Part shown: positions 17,218 through 25,245 of the stretch, one piece after another
How the letters are laid out: every line of letters begins with the position of its first letter
Numbering within the stretch: the first letter of the stretch is position 1
DNA from: Nocardia mikamii NBRC 108933
GTDB taxonomy: Bacteria; Actinomycetota; Actinomycetes; Mycobacteriales; Mycobacteriaceae
DNA length: 64,000 bases
Direction: 5' to 3'
Assembly: GCF_001613505.1 (NCBI RefSeq)
Contig: NZ_BDCM01000013.1
Location: forward strand, 372,001 to 436,000
Position numbers and translations under genes: made by a program
The notes under the pieces: model-generated
The model's input: the letters and a program-made list of their open reading frames with translations, nothing else
What the model was told of the DNA's origin: nothing
The model's database searches: none

Positions 17218-18348
17218 GTGGACAGTGACGGTCGGCAGGACCGACGCGGACTGAAACTCCTCACCGAACGGGCCGACGAGCCGGTCGGGTTCGTCGCGTC
17301 GGCATTCGAGCCGATACGACTGACGCAGGCGCGGCGCTGGGCCGAACTGTCCGTCGGTGAACTCGCTGATGCGGCAGGGCTGTCCCCCTCGGTCGTCGAA
17401 CAGTACGAGATCGGCGCCGTACAGCCCGATCCGGACGTTCCGGCCGACCTGGCCAGGGCGCTGAAAGTCCCCGTCGACTACTTCGCCACTGGACGCCCGA
17501 TGTGCCGGATCGACGCCGCGGACCTGCATTTCGACGATCCCGGTTCGGCCACCGCATCCGATCGGGCGAAGGCGGTGGCGTTCGCGGAGTACCTCTGGGA
17601 GTTGGCGTACACGCTGGCCTGCCGAATGCGGTTCCCGGCGCTCGACCTCCCCGCCTTCGAAGAAGGGACAGCGCCCGCCGACGCCGCGCGCCTGCTCCGC
17701 GACCACTGGGGCATCGCACCGGGTCCACTGGCCCATCTCGGCGCGACACTCGAGTCGCGCGGCATCGTAGTAGCTTTCGCGCCGGCGACCAGCGCGGCCA
17801 TGGCTCGGGTCGGCACCTATGCCGCGCACACCTGGGGGCGCTCACTGATCGTCGTGGCCGCCCGGCACACGCAATGCGTCTACGGCTACCGATTCGCGTG
17901 TGCGCGCGCACTCGGTCATCTCCTGCTGCACCCCTGCCCGCTGCCGGGAGACCGGACTCAGGCAGAGGAGGCCGACCGGTTCGCCGCCGAACTGCTGGTT
18001 CCCGCCGATGACATGGACCAGCTGTTTCCGTCGCCGATTCACTTCCCCAGCCCGGCGGCGCTCGCACGGCAGTGGGGTGTGCCTACCGAGGTGATCAGGC
18101 GGATCGGCCAGGACCGAGGCCCCCGAATGCACATTCTCGAACCGACCCGGACTGTGGAACACGCTCGCGAGCCGGTCGCCGAATATCCCGGCGAGGCCCC
18201 CGGATTGCTCGCGGAGGCCGTGGCGCGGGCGCACAGCGCGGGGCTCGGACGCGCCGAACTCGCCGACGAACTGCGATGGACCTCATGGCTTCTCGCGGAA
18301 GTCCTCGGCGAGGCGCAGGTCGGTCCGCACCTGTCGGTCGTGCACTAG
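17218..18348 (+). CDS. XRE-family regulator with degenerate ImmA/IrrE domain
   Basis: 376 residues. Residues about 35-90 are an XRE helix-turn-helix (QARRWAELSVGELADAAGLS). Residues about 130-270 follow the ImmA/IrrE metallopeptidase fold, including the conserved EADRFAAELLVP block (residues 251-262), but the zinc motif that should read HExxH is R230-A-L-G-H234: the first histidine and the glutamate are lost, so peptidase activity is unlikely. GTG 17218 has no clear ribosome site but a TAAACAAT string eight bases upstream, so a leaderless mRNA is plausible. Probably a DNA-binding regulator that keeps the sensor fold only. Overlaps the next convergent gene by four bases. Confidence 0.82.
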   Translation: MDSDGRQDRRGLKLLTERADEPVGFVASAFEPIRLTQARRWAELSVGELADAAGLSPSVVEQYEIGAVQPDPDVPADLARALKVPVDYFATGRPMCRIDAADLHFDDPGSATASDRAKAVAFAEYLWELAYTLACRMRFPALDLPAFEEGTAPADAARLLRDHWGIAPGPLAHLGATLESRGIVVAFAPATSAAMARVGTYAAHTWGRSLIVVAARHTQCVYGYRFACARALGHLLLHPCPLPGDRTQAEEADRFAAELLVPADDMDQLFPSPIHFPSPAALARQWGVPTEVIRRIGQDRGPRMHILEPTRTVEHAREPVAEYPGEAPGLLAEAVARAHSAGLGRAELADELRWTSWLLAEVLGEAQVGPHLSVVH

Positions 18349-19199
18349 CCCCGCACTTCCCGCATCACCTTCGCGAACCCCTCCATCGCGGGCTCCAAGA
18401 CGGTGACATAGGAAAACCCGTACCGTTCCCGGCGTCCGCGCACCTGATCGGCCATTTCGGCGGCCGTGCCGATCAGCAGGGTCGGCGCGTCCAGCACCTC
18501 GTCCACGCTCAGATGACCCATCTGCGCGGCGATCTCGGTCGCGGCGGCCTTGCGGTCGGCGGTTTCCACGACCTGCTGGATCAGGATGTTGAATTCGGGA
18601 TCGCGGTCGTACTCGGCAACGAAACGCCGTGCCGCGGCGACACGTTCGTCGACCGTCTCGGCACTGGACAGGCGCAGGGAGCCGTCGGTGGCGCCGGGGA
18701 CGGATTCGCCACCGGTGAACGCGATGATGTCGGCGTGGCGGGCGGCCAGCCGCAGCATGCGGTTACCGCTGCCGCCCAGCAAAATGGTGGGATGCGGTTC
18801 GGGCAGCAGCCGCCGGAGTTCGGTCAGCGTCTTCTCGAGGTGGTCGACCCGGGTACGTGGGGTGCCGAAGTCGAGGCCGGCTTCCTCGAATTCGTCTCGC
18901 ACATAACCGGTTCCGAGGCCGAGCTCGAGCCGGTCCCCCGTGAGCCGGGCGATGCTGACCACGTCGCGAGCCAGCAGAACCGGGTTCCAGAACGCGGCAT
19001 TCAGGACGAAGGTGCCCACCCGCGGGCGCTCGGCGGCCTGCGCGGCGGCGAGCACCGACGGGAAGGGTGCCGGGAGTTCCAGGTGGTCGGGAACCAACAG
19101 CACGTCGTAGCCCAGCGATTCGGCCCGCCGGCATTTCGCGGCCCACTCGTCGGCGGACCCGGGATTGAGGAAGTTGACTCCGAAGCGGAATTCGCGCAC
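18345..19199 (-). CDS. LLM-class F420-dependent oxidoreductase (TIGR03621-like)
   Basis: 284 residues with the luciferase-like monooxygenase TIM barrel: N-terminal GVNFLNPGSADEW, LLVPDHLELPAPFPSVL, LELGLGTGYVRDEF and LLGGSGNRMLRLAARHADI, all typical of the F420-dependent subgroup in mycobacteria and Nocardia. It should use reduced F420 as hydride donor or acceptor in the cytosol; the substrate is unknown. GTG 19199 has no ribosome site but TATAGA about ten bases upstream on the minus strand, again suggesting a leaderless transcript. Confidence 0.85.
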   Translation of the reverse strand: MREFRFGVNFLNPGSADEWAAKCRRAESLGYDVLLVPDHLELPAPFPSVLAAAQAAERPRVGTFVLNAAFWNPVLLARDVVSIARLTGDRLELGLGTGYVRDEFEEAGLDFGTPRTRVDHLEKTLTELRRLLPEPHPTILLGGSGNRMLRLAARHADIIAFTGGESVPGATDGSLRLSSAETVDERVAAARRFVAEYDRDPEFNILIQQVVETADRKAAATEIAAQMGHLSVDEVLDAPTLLIGTAAEMADQVRGRRERYGFSYVTVLEPAMEGFAKVMREVRG

Positions 19200-19218
19200 C
19201 CCACGACTCTATAGGCGG

Positions 19219-20271
19219 CTACTCGGCCATCGCATGTTCGCGTTCGACGACGCTGGTCGGGATCTTCGGCAGGGCATTCGGGTGCTCGTTGCGCAGCCAG
19301 GCCAGCAGTTCCTCGCGCACCGCACAGCGCAGCGTCCACACGTCGTCGGCGTTGCGGGCCGACATGGAGGCGCGGACCTGGATGCCGAAGGGGGTGCTGT
19401 CGGTGACCAGCAGATTCCAGCTGCGGCCGTCCCAATCGTCGCGGGTGCGCAGATAGTCGCGCAGATGTTCGCGCAGTTCGGCCACCGGCGTGCTGGTGTC
19501 CAGGTAGAGGAAGACCGTGCCGGTGATCTGCGGGCCGCCCTTGGACCAGTTCTCGTACGGTTTGGAATTGAAGTACGAGACCGGCATGGTGAGCCGGCGG
19601 TCGTCCCAGATGCGGACGGTGAGGAACGACAGCGTGATCTCCTCGACCGTGCCCCACTCCCCCTCGACCACCACGGTGTCGCCGATCTTCACCGAATCAC
19701 CGAACGCGATCTGCAGGCCGGCCACCAGATTGCCCAGCGTCGACTGCGCGGCCACACCGGCGATCACGCCGATGATGCCGGCCGAGGCCAGCAGGGAGGT
19801 ACCGAGGGTACGCAGATTCGGGAACAGCAGCAGGATCGCGACCGCCGCGGTGGTGATCGCCAGCACCGTGGTGATGATGCGCCGGACCAACGTCAGCTGC
19901 GTATGCAGCCGCCGCACCTTGGCGATGTCGGCGGTGCGGTGAGCGTATTTGTCCAGCGTGTTCTCGGCGACGGCATCGACGGCGCGCATCACCACCCAGG
20001 CGGCGGACAGGATCGCCACCGCGGCGAGGATGTTCAGCACGACCGCGTCGTGGCGCAGTTCGATCTCTGCCAGCGGGTAGGTGAAATGCAGGGCTATCGT
20101 CGCCAGGAACACCTGTAGCGGCAGGTGGATGCGACGCAGTAGACCGGGCAGTCGGTTAGCGGGATGCTTCTGCGCGGCGTGACTCAACAGGCGGTCGACC
20201 ACCGCGCCGATCGAAATGGTGACCGCGAGCGTCGCGGCGAAGACCACCAGCGGTCGAAGTACCTCCTCCAA
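19219..20271 (-). CDS. MscS-family mechanosensitive channel
   Basis: 350 residues if begun at TTG 20271, which lies nine bases after AAGGAG; a TTG three codons earlier is too close to it. Hydrophobic helices are near 8-25, 48-65, 78-95 and 130-150; the pore-lining TM3 carries GIIGVIAGVAAQSTLGNLVAGLQIAF with the glycine/alanine pattern of MscS, followed by the beta domain (VEGEWGTVEEITLSFLTVR). It opens under membrane tension to release solutes on osmotic downshock. Stands 19 bases upstream of the LLM gene in the same direction. Confidence 0.9.
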   Translation of the reverse strand: MEEVLRPLVVFAATLAVTISIGAVVDRLLSHAAQKHPANRLPGLLRRIHLPLQVFLATIALHFTYPLAEIELRHDAVVLNILAAVAILSAAWVVMRAVDAVAENTLDKYAHRTADIAKVRRLHTQLTLVRRIITTVLAITTAAVAILLLFPNLRTLGTSLLASAGIIGVIAGVAAQSTLGNLVAGLQIAFGDSVKIGDTVVVEGEWGTVEEITLSFLTVRIWDDRRLTMPVSYFNSKPYENWSKGGPQITGTVFLYLDTSTPVAELREHLRDYLRTRDDWDGRSWNLLVTDSTPFGIQVRASMSARNADDVWTLRCAVREELLAWLRNEHPNALPKIPTSVVEREHAMAE

Positions 20272-20609
20272 GGCTTCCAACTCCTTGCGACGGCTGTATC
20301 TCGGACTTGCTCGTATCTCGGGCTTCCAGCCACGCTACCGAGCGAAACCGCAGCTCGCCGCCGCCTGCGGCTGTGCGAAATCCGACACTTTCGCGACCTG
20401 GGACGACGTAGTGAATAGTGTTTCAGCGCAAGGCTTCCGGGTATCTTCCTCGCTCATCCAGGGCTCATCCGCACAGTAAATGCCGGCCGGTACGCGCCGG
20501 ATCCGTCGCGCTGCGTAGCCACGGATACGCCCGCGGGCGCAGGCACGATTCGCCGAAGCGTCCTACGCTGGGTGCATCGTGATTTCGTTTCCCCGGTGAG
20601 GCGGTTGCC
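20272..20609. other. divergent intergenic region between MscS and DUF1707 genes
   Basis: 338 bases with no convincing gene. It must carry the promoters of both flanking genes. No clear palindrome or hairpin is seen; a CGGGCTTCCAGCC string and several GATTTCG-like bits near 20580 are the only features. Short ORFs here have poor codon character. Confidence 0.4.
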
Positions 20610-21032
20610 ATGACCGATTTCGACCCCGCGGTGTTCGGGTCGCCGAGCGTCCGCGTCGGCACGGCCGAGCGTGAACAGGCCGCGGCCGCCCTGGGCGACC
20701 ATTTCGCGGCCGGACGCCTCGAGCTCGACGAATACGACGAGCGCGTGAGCCGCGCCTACGCCGCGAAGACCGCCGCCGACCTGATCGTCCTGTTCAGCGA
20801 CCTGCCGCGCCCGCAACCCGCCCCGCCCGCTCGGCCGTCGCGGGAGGCCCGTCGCCCGCGCCCGGTGTTCCCGGCGCTGCTGCTGGCCGCCGTGGTGGTC
20901 GCGGTCGTGATCGTCGCCACCACCCACATGATTCCGTTCTTCGTCTTCCCGGCGCTGTTCTTCCTGTTCATCCACCACCGCCGCGGATACGGCCCGCCGA
21001 GATACGGCCCCCACCGGCACTACCGGGTGTGA
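20610..21032 (+). CDS. DUF1707 SHOCT-like membrane protein
   Basis: 140 residues. The N-terminal half holds the DUF1707 motif: RVGTAEREQAAAALGDHFAAG then LDEYDERVSRAYAAKT and DLIVLFSDLP. This is followed by a proline-rich linker, two hydrophobic helices (about 88-103 and 107-122) and a basic histidine-rich tail. DUF1707 is a short domain common in actinobacterial membrane proteins and related to SHOCT; the function is unknown. ATG 20610 is preceded by GAGGCGG. Confidence 0.85.
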   Translation: MTDFDPAVFGSPSVRVGTAEREQAAAALGDHFAAGRLELDEYDERVSRAYAAKTAADLIVLFSDLPRPQPAPPARPSREARRPRPVFPALLLAAVVVAVVIVATTHMIPFFVFPALFFLFIHHRRGYGPPRYGPHRHYRV

Positions 21033-21100
21033 ACGCACGCCGCGGCGCCCGAGCTCATCGGCGTTCTCGTCACTGAGAACTGCGGCGGCTCCGTGCCAGC

Positions 21101-22300
21101 ATGGCCGCTGTGGGCGCCGAGAAGGTAGTACCCAGCTCGAGGATCCTGGCGGAAGCCGCGGCTACCCCTGGACCGACTGTGACCGCCAAAGCGGCCGCGA
21201 CATCACCGCAGGCCGCCGCGCCCGACGACGCGACCACCTGCCCGACCTACGGGTGGACCGGGTGGACCGTCGAGTTGCCGCCACCTCCTCAGGCCAGGCA
21301 GGCGCTGAAGCAGACGACCGGCATGGTGCAGGCGGTCTTCCAGGCGATGGTCGACCACCTCGGCGTCGGCGACAAGGCCGCGGTTCCCGACGTGAATCGA
21401 CTGCTCACCGACGCCGGTCTCGCCGACACCATCGATCACTCGACGGTCACCTCCGCGCACAACGCCACCGTCGACAAGCTCCGCGGCGTCACACAGGGCT
21501 TGGTCAGCCGGCACGCGGACATCGCCGCCGAGGTGGCGTCGGCGGCGAGAATGGGCACCGAGCTCAATCGCGATATCTGGGACGAGGTGGGCGAACTGAG
21601 GTCCGCCCTGCATGCCGCCGGGCCGGGAAAGCTGTCCGCCGGCGTGGAGATCGGGCTCATCGAGCGGCTGCGCACTTCGCTGCGAGAAGTCTGGAAGAAA
21701 TACGAACGGGTGGCCGGTGCGAACAAGGCGAGCGCCGACGCGATGGGCCCCCTGACTTTTGCGGAAATGAAAACTCTTGCACCGAAGGCGAATTCCGACA
21801 CATTGCGGAAGTACTTGCCGTATCTGAACAAAGCGATGCTGGCGGCCGGAATCACGACACCGGAACGCGAGGCCGCCTTTCTGGCGCAGGTGCTGCACGA
21901 AACAGACCAGCTGAAGACTCTCACCGAATACGGCGACCGAAATTACTTCGACAGTAACTACGGGCCGCAGACCGCGGTCGGGCGATCGCTGGGAAATACG
22001 CAGCCCGGCGACGGCGCCCGCTATCGGGGACGCGGAGCCCTGCAGATCACCGGGCGTTCGAACTACGCGGCCGCCGGGAAGGCCATCGGCGTCGACCTGG
22101 TCCATCATCCGGAACGGGCCGACGACCCGGAACACGCGTTCGACATCGCCGCGTGGTTCTGGCGATCACATCACCTCAACGATGCCGCGGACGCGGACGA
22201 TCTGAACGCCGTCACGCGAACGATCAACGGCGGCGACAACGGCGCCGCGGCGCGACGGAAATACTACGACAAGGCGCGCGACGTCCTCGACGCCGACTGA
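21101..22300 (+). CDS. GH19 chitinase/lysozyme-like protein with helical N-domain
   Basis: 399 residues. The C-terminal ~190 residues (from about 215) match glycoside hydrolase family 19: FLAQVLHETDQ carries the catalytic glutamate, followed by RYRGRGALQITGRSNY and INGGDNGAAAR. Members cleave chitin or peptidoglycan glycan strands. The N-terminal part, after an Ala/Pro-rich start, has an IDHSTVTSAHNATVDKLRG region and long helices resembling WXG/ESX-type export domains. No normal signal peptide is visible at ATG 21101, so export, if any, may need T7SS. Phage endolysin origin is an alternative, but no other phage genes are near. Confidence 0.78.
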   Translation: MAAVGAEKVVPSSRILAEAAATPGPTVTAKAAATSPQAAAPDDATTCPTYGWTGWTVELPPPPQARQALKQTTGMVQAVFQAMVDHLGVGDKAAVPDVNRLLTDAGLADTIDHSTVTSAHNATVDKLRGVTQGLVSRHADIAAEVASAARMGTELNRDIWDEVGELRSALHAAGPGKLSAGVEIGLIERLRTSLREVWKKYERVAGANKASADAMGPLTFAEMKTLAPKANSDTLRKYLPYLNKAMLAAGITTPEREAAFLAQVLHETDQLKTLTEYGDRNYFDSNYGPQTAVGRSLGNTQPGDGARYRGRGALQITGRSNYAAAGKAIGVDLVHHPERADDPEHAFDIAAWFWRSHHLNDAADADDLNAVTRTINGGDNGAAARRKYYDKARDVLDAD

Positions 22301-22364
22301 ACGCCGTCGACATGCGCAAGATCGGTCAAGCGCGCCCTGGCCCGCGCCGACCACACTGAACGGT

Positions 22365-23282
22365 GTGACGACCGGACGTGACCGATTACGGGAACTGCTC
22401 GATTCCGTTCTCGACGAGAACAACACCACGCTGAGCGCGATGGCGCAGGGCGCGTTCGTCTCGCCCTATCACTTCTCCCGGCAATTCTCCCGCGGCACCG
22501 GCGAGTCGCCGGTGGCGATGCGGCGGCGGGTGCTGCTCGAGCGCGCCGCCTGGCAGTTGAGTGGCGGCGCGGCGGTGACGGATGTGGCCTTCGCCGCCGG
22601 ATACGACTCGGTGGAGGGGTTCAGCCGGGCCTACAGCCGCGCCTACGGACATCCGCCGAGCGCGACGCCGGCGGCCTCCCGCACCCGCTGGCTTCCCGCG
22701 GTGAACGGGATCCATTTCCACCCGCCGATGTCGCTGTGGGTGGAGGGCGAACCGAAAGGCAGACACGATATGGACCCGACATCGCTGCTGCTGCACCACG
22801 ACGTGGAGGACACGCGCGAACTCCTCGACATGGCGAAGGGTCTCGACGAGCACCGGTACCGACGGCAGCGTTCGTCCGCGGCGGTGCTGGCGTGGGACGG
22901 ACCGGATGCGTCGATCGCGGCCGTCCTCGCTCACCTGGTATGGACCAAACAGGTGTGGCTGGCCGCCATCGAGGGCACTGATCAACCCGACCGCGGATCC
23001 GACGACCTCCCCGCACTGACACGGCGATTCGAGGAGACGGTGCCGCGGTGGCTGGATACCGTCCGCGACATCGACCGTCGCGGCGGCTGGGACGACACCC
23101 TGATCGACGCCCTGTGCGAGCCGCCGGAGAGTTTCGTCCTCGGCTCCGTGATCGCCCACGTGCTCACCTATTCGGCCTACCGGCGACTACTGGTACGCCA
23201 ATGGATCGACAGCGAATACCCCGATCGGGCAACCGAACACGACAACGGCGACCCCATCATGTGGTTGCGCAGGAGAGGATGA
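22365..23282 (+). CDS. AraC-type regulator fused to a DinB-like domain
   Basis: 305 residues. Residues 1-105 are a two-helix-turn-helix AraC/XylS domain (FVSPYHFSRQFSRGTGESPVAMRR and VAFAAGYDSVEGFSRAY). From about 130 the sequence follows the DinB/YfiT-like four-helix fold (SIAAVLAHLVWTKQVWLAAIEG). Such fusions occur in actinobacteria; the DinB part may bind metal or a thiol cofactor and act as the sensor. GTG 22365. Its stop overlaps, as ATGA, the first possible start of the RibD-like gene, so the two are coupled. Confidence 0.82.
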   Translation: MTTGRDRLRELLDSVLDENNTTLSAMAQGAFVSPYHFSRQFSRGTGESPVAMRRRVLLERAAWQLSGGAAVTDVAFAAGYDSVEGFSRAYSRAYGHPPSATPAASRTRWLPAVNGIHFHPPMSLWVEGEPKGRHDMDPTSLLLHHDVEDTRELLDMAKGLDEHRYRRQRSSAAVLAWDGPDASIAAVLAHLVWTKQVWLAAIEGTDQPDRGSDDLPALTRRFEETVPRWLDTVRDIDRRGGWDDTLIDALCEPPESFVLGSVIAHVLTYSAYRRLLVRQWIDSEYPDRATEHDNGDPIMWLRRRG

Positions 23283-23284
23283 CC

Positions 23285-23818
23285 ATGGCCCGCACCGTGT
23301 ACTACACCGCCACCACCCTGGACGGATTCATCGCCACACCGGACCATCGACTGGACTGGCTGCTGACCCGGCAGGTCGACAACGACGGCCCGATGGGGTA
23401 CGACGCGTTCATCGCCGACATCGGCGCTATCGCCATGGGCGCCAACACCTATCGGTGGATCCTCGACAACCATCCCGATATGGAATGGCCGTACGCGATG
23501 CCCGCGTGGGTCTTCACTCACCGCGACTTCGCCCCGCGCACCGACGGGGCCGATGTGCGGTACACGCAGCAGCCGATCACCGTGGTGCACAAGGAGATGG
23601 CCGAGGCCGCGGCGGGCAAGAGCATCTGGATCGTCGGTGGCGGCGAGTTGGCGGGACAGTTCGCCGACCACGGATTGCTGGACGAAGTGTGCGTATCGAT
23701 CGCGCCGGTCACCCTCGGGGAAGGGCAACCGCTGTTGCCCCGCCGGATCGAGATGAAGCTGACCGAACTGGCGCGCAACGGCGAATTCGCCTGCGCCCGT
23801 TACGATATCGTCCAGTAG
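23285..23818 (+). CDS. RibD C-terminal/dihydrofolate-reductase-fold protein
   Basis: 177 residues from ATG 23285, nine bases after AGGAG; ATG 23279, overlapping the upstream stop, is also possible. The sequence opens with VYYTATTLDGFIA and holds GANTYRWIL and SIWIVGGGELAGQF, all of the RibD_C/DHFR-like NADPH-binding fold. Stand-alone members are usually labelled dihydrofolate reductase family with unproven substrates. Co-transcribed with the AraC-DinB gene, which may regulate it. Confidence 0.85.
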   Translation: MARTVYYTATTLDGFIATPDHRLDWLLTRQVDNDGPMGYDAFIADIGAIAMGANTYRWILDNHPDMEWPYAMPAWVFTHRDFAPRTDGADVRYTQQPITVVHKEMAEAAAGKSIWIVGGGELAGQFADHGLLDEVCVSIAPVTLGEGQPLLPRRIEMKLTELARNGEFACARYDIVQ

Positions 23819-23828
23819 ACGATATCGC

Positions 23829-23867
23829 GAGTGGACGGTCGCCACGTCGGCTACGCGACCGTCACTC
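23829..23867. terminator. hairpin between convergent genes
   Basis: GAGTGGACGGTCGC pairs with GCGACCGTCACTC (one bulged base) across an 11-12 base loop, 11 bases after the RibD-like stop. It has no T run but is well placed as a terminator of the plus-strand operon. Confidence 0.6.
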
Positions 23868-23884
23868 GTCCGGAGCCGGAGGAA

Positions 23885-23923
23885 CGCGCGCACACTCCAC
23901 CGGTCGAGGTGGGCGTGCGCGCG
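23885..23923. terminator. second hairpin, for the minus-strand gene
   Basis: CGCGCGCAC pairs with GTGCGCGCG and the inner CCACC with GGTGG around a short loop. It lies 14 bases beyond the stop of the minus-strand proline repeat gene and could terminate that message. Confidence 0.5.
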
Positions 23924-23936
23924 GCTGTCACCCGCG

Positions 23937-24230
23937 TCAGGCGCCGGGCGGCGGGGGCAGGGGACGGCCGTCGGGGCCGATCGGCGGCGGGCAGGGCTTA
24001 CCGTCGGCGCCGGTGGGCGGGGGCAGCGGCTTGCCGTCCACACCCCGCGGCGGCGGCAGCGGGCGACCGTCCGGGCCGGTCGGCGGCGGCGGGCAGCCGT
24101 TCTGGGCGGCCGACGGGTCGAGAGCCTGATGCTGCGCCGGAGCGAGCGGAGCCGCCGCCGCCTGGCCGGCTGTCAGGCCGAAGCCCGCGATCGCGGCGGA
24201 GGCGAGAAGTGCGGCCGTAGTGCGTGTCAT
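23937..24230 (-). CDS. secreted proline-rich repeat protein
   Basis: 97 residues from ATG 24230 (AAGGA upstream). Residues 1-28 are a signal peptide ending AAAAP. After a short spacer with one cysteine, the tail is four imperfect 11-residue repeats of the form PPPxGxDGxPL plus a final PPPPGA. The repeats vary mostly at positions 4, 6 and 9 and are also visible at DNA level. Small proteins of this type (Pro/Gly/Asp-rich, exported) are common surface proteins in Nocardia and Mycobacterium; role unknown. Confidence 0.75.
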   Translation of the reverse strand: MTRTTAALLASAAIAGFGLTAGQAAAAPLAPAQHQALDPSAAQNGCPPPPTGPDGRPLPPPRGVDGKPLPPPTGADGKPCPPPIGPDGRPLPPPPGA

Positions 24231-24321
24231 GCCGAATCCTTGTCTCGAAAGATGTTGTCCGTCATGGGTTTGGACGCTCCGGCGTCGCCGCGGTTCCACC
24301 GAACCGGAGATGTGAGTCAGT

Positions 24322-25134
24322 TCACAGCCGAGCGGTGGTGAGGACCATCGTGGCGTACGGCATCGTGAAGCTGCCGCCCATCGCGTCGATGGCCTCGCCG
24401 ACGCCCGCGAGCACCTGATCCACCACCTCCGCCGGAGCTCGCGTCAGCGTGCCCTGGGTGGGCATCTGATCCAGCCACTCGTCACGGGTATAGCGGTGCT
24501 CCCAATCGAAGCGCCACCGCTGCACGTCACCGAATCCGCCGGCGTCGCGAATTCCGTTGGCGGAGTCCAGAAGTATCGGCTCGTAGGGGTCCACCGCCCG
24601 GTCGGCACGGGCCGGCGGACGGAAGGGCGAATCCGGGAGCAGCCGGCGGTAGACCTCGGCGAAAGCCTCGGCCACGGCGGGCGGCAGTTCGAAAACGTGC
24701 CAGAACAATGCCAACCGGCCGGACGGGCGCAACGCTTGCGCCGCCTTGCGCGCACCCTCGACCGGATCGATCCAATGCCACGCGGTGCCGGACACCACCG
24801 CATCGAAGACGCGCCCGGCCGGATCCCACTCCTCCAGCCGGGCCACCTCCACTCGCAGTCCGTCACGTCGCGCGAAGTCGGCCATCCGGGCGTCGGGTTC
24901 GACGCCCAGTACGGTGCGGCCCGCGGCACGGAACTGCCGCGCTTCGATACCGGTTCCGCAGCCGACGTTCAGGTAGTTCGGACCCGGGCTCGCCGCGATG
25001 ATGCGGTCGATCATGGCTTGCGGATAGGGCGGGCGGGTGCGGTCGTAGCGGGCCGGATCGATGCCGAAGGATTCGCCGGTCGACCGGCGCTGGGCGGGCG
25101 TGATCGCCGGTGCGGGCGGTTCGGTGGAGGACAT
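24322..25134 (-). CDS. class I SAM-dependent methyltransferase
   Basis: 270 residues. The SAM-binding motif I is LNVGCGTGIEA (about residue 54), motif II VEPDARM, and the post-motif DAVVSGTAWHWIDP is typical of small-molecule methyltransferases of the Methyltransf_11 type. It likely methylates a small substrate in the cytosol. ATG 25134. Two equal palindromes lie just upstream, so it is strongly regulated, although no regulator gene is adjacent. Confidence 0.88.
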   Translation of the reverse strand: MSSTEPPAPAITPAQRRSTGESFGIDPARYDRTRPPYPQAMIDRIIAASPGPNYLNVGCGTGIEARQFRAAGRTVLGVEPDARMADFARRDGLRVEVARLEEWDPAGRVFDAVVSGTAWHWIDPVEGARKAAQALRPSGRLALFWHVFELPPAVAEAFAEVYRRLLPDSPFRPPARADRAVDPYEPILLDSANGIRDAGGFGDVQRWRFDWEHRYTRDEWLDQMPTQGTLTRAPAEVVDQVLAGVGEAIDAMGGSFTMPYATMVLTTARL

Positions 25135-25163
25135 GCGGCAACGGTAGATCGGACGGAGACATT

Positions 25164-25182
25164 CGTCAACCGAAGGTTGACG
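25164..25182. promoter_or_regulatory. operator copy 1, CGTCAA-N7-TTGACG
   Basis: CGTCAA and TTGACG flank a 7-base spacer; the arms extend to TCGTCAACC/GGTTGACGA. It is 30 bases upstream of the methyltransferase start, suited to repression. The identical arms recur in the next copy with the same spacer length. Confidence 0.7.
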
Positions 25183-25192
25183 ATCAAGTACT

Positions 25193-25211
25193 CGTCAACA
25201 CATAATTGACG
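25193..25211. promoter_or_regulatory. operator copy 2, CGTCAA-N7-TTGACG
   Basis: Same arms and 7-base spacer as the copy at 25164, with a centre-to-centre distance of 29 bases. Tandem identical sites suggest cooperative binding by a dimeric regulator encoded elsewhere. Confidence 0.7.
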
Positions 25212-25245
25212 CGAGTTGTCGTGTCGTTGCTCGTGCCCGCGGCCC

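Noticed and set aside
21101-22300. Prophage remnant around the GH19-like gene
   Set aside because: No integrase, portal, capsid or tail genes are near, and codon use is like that of the surroundings.
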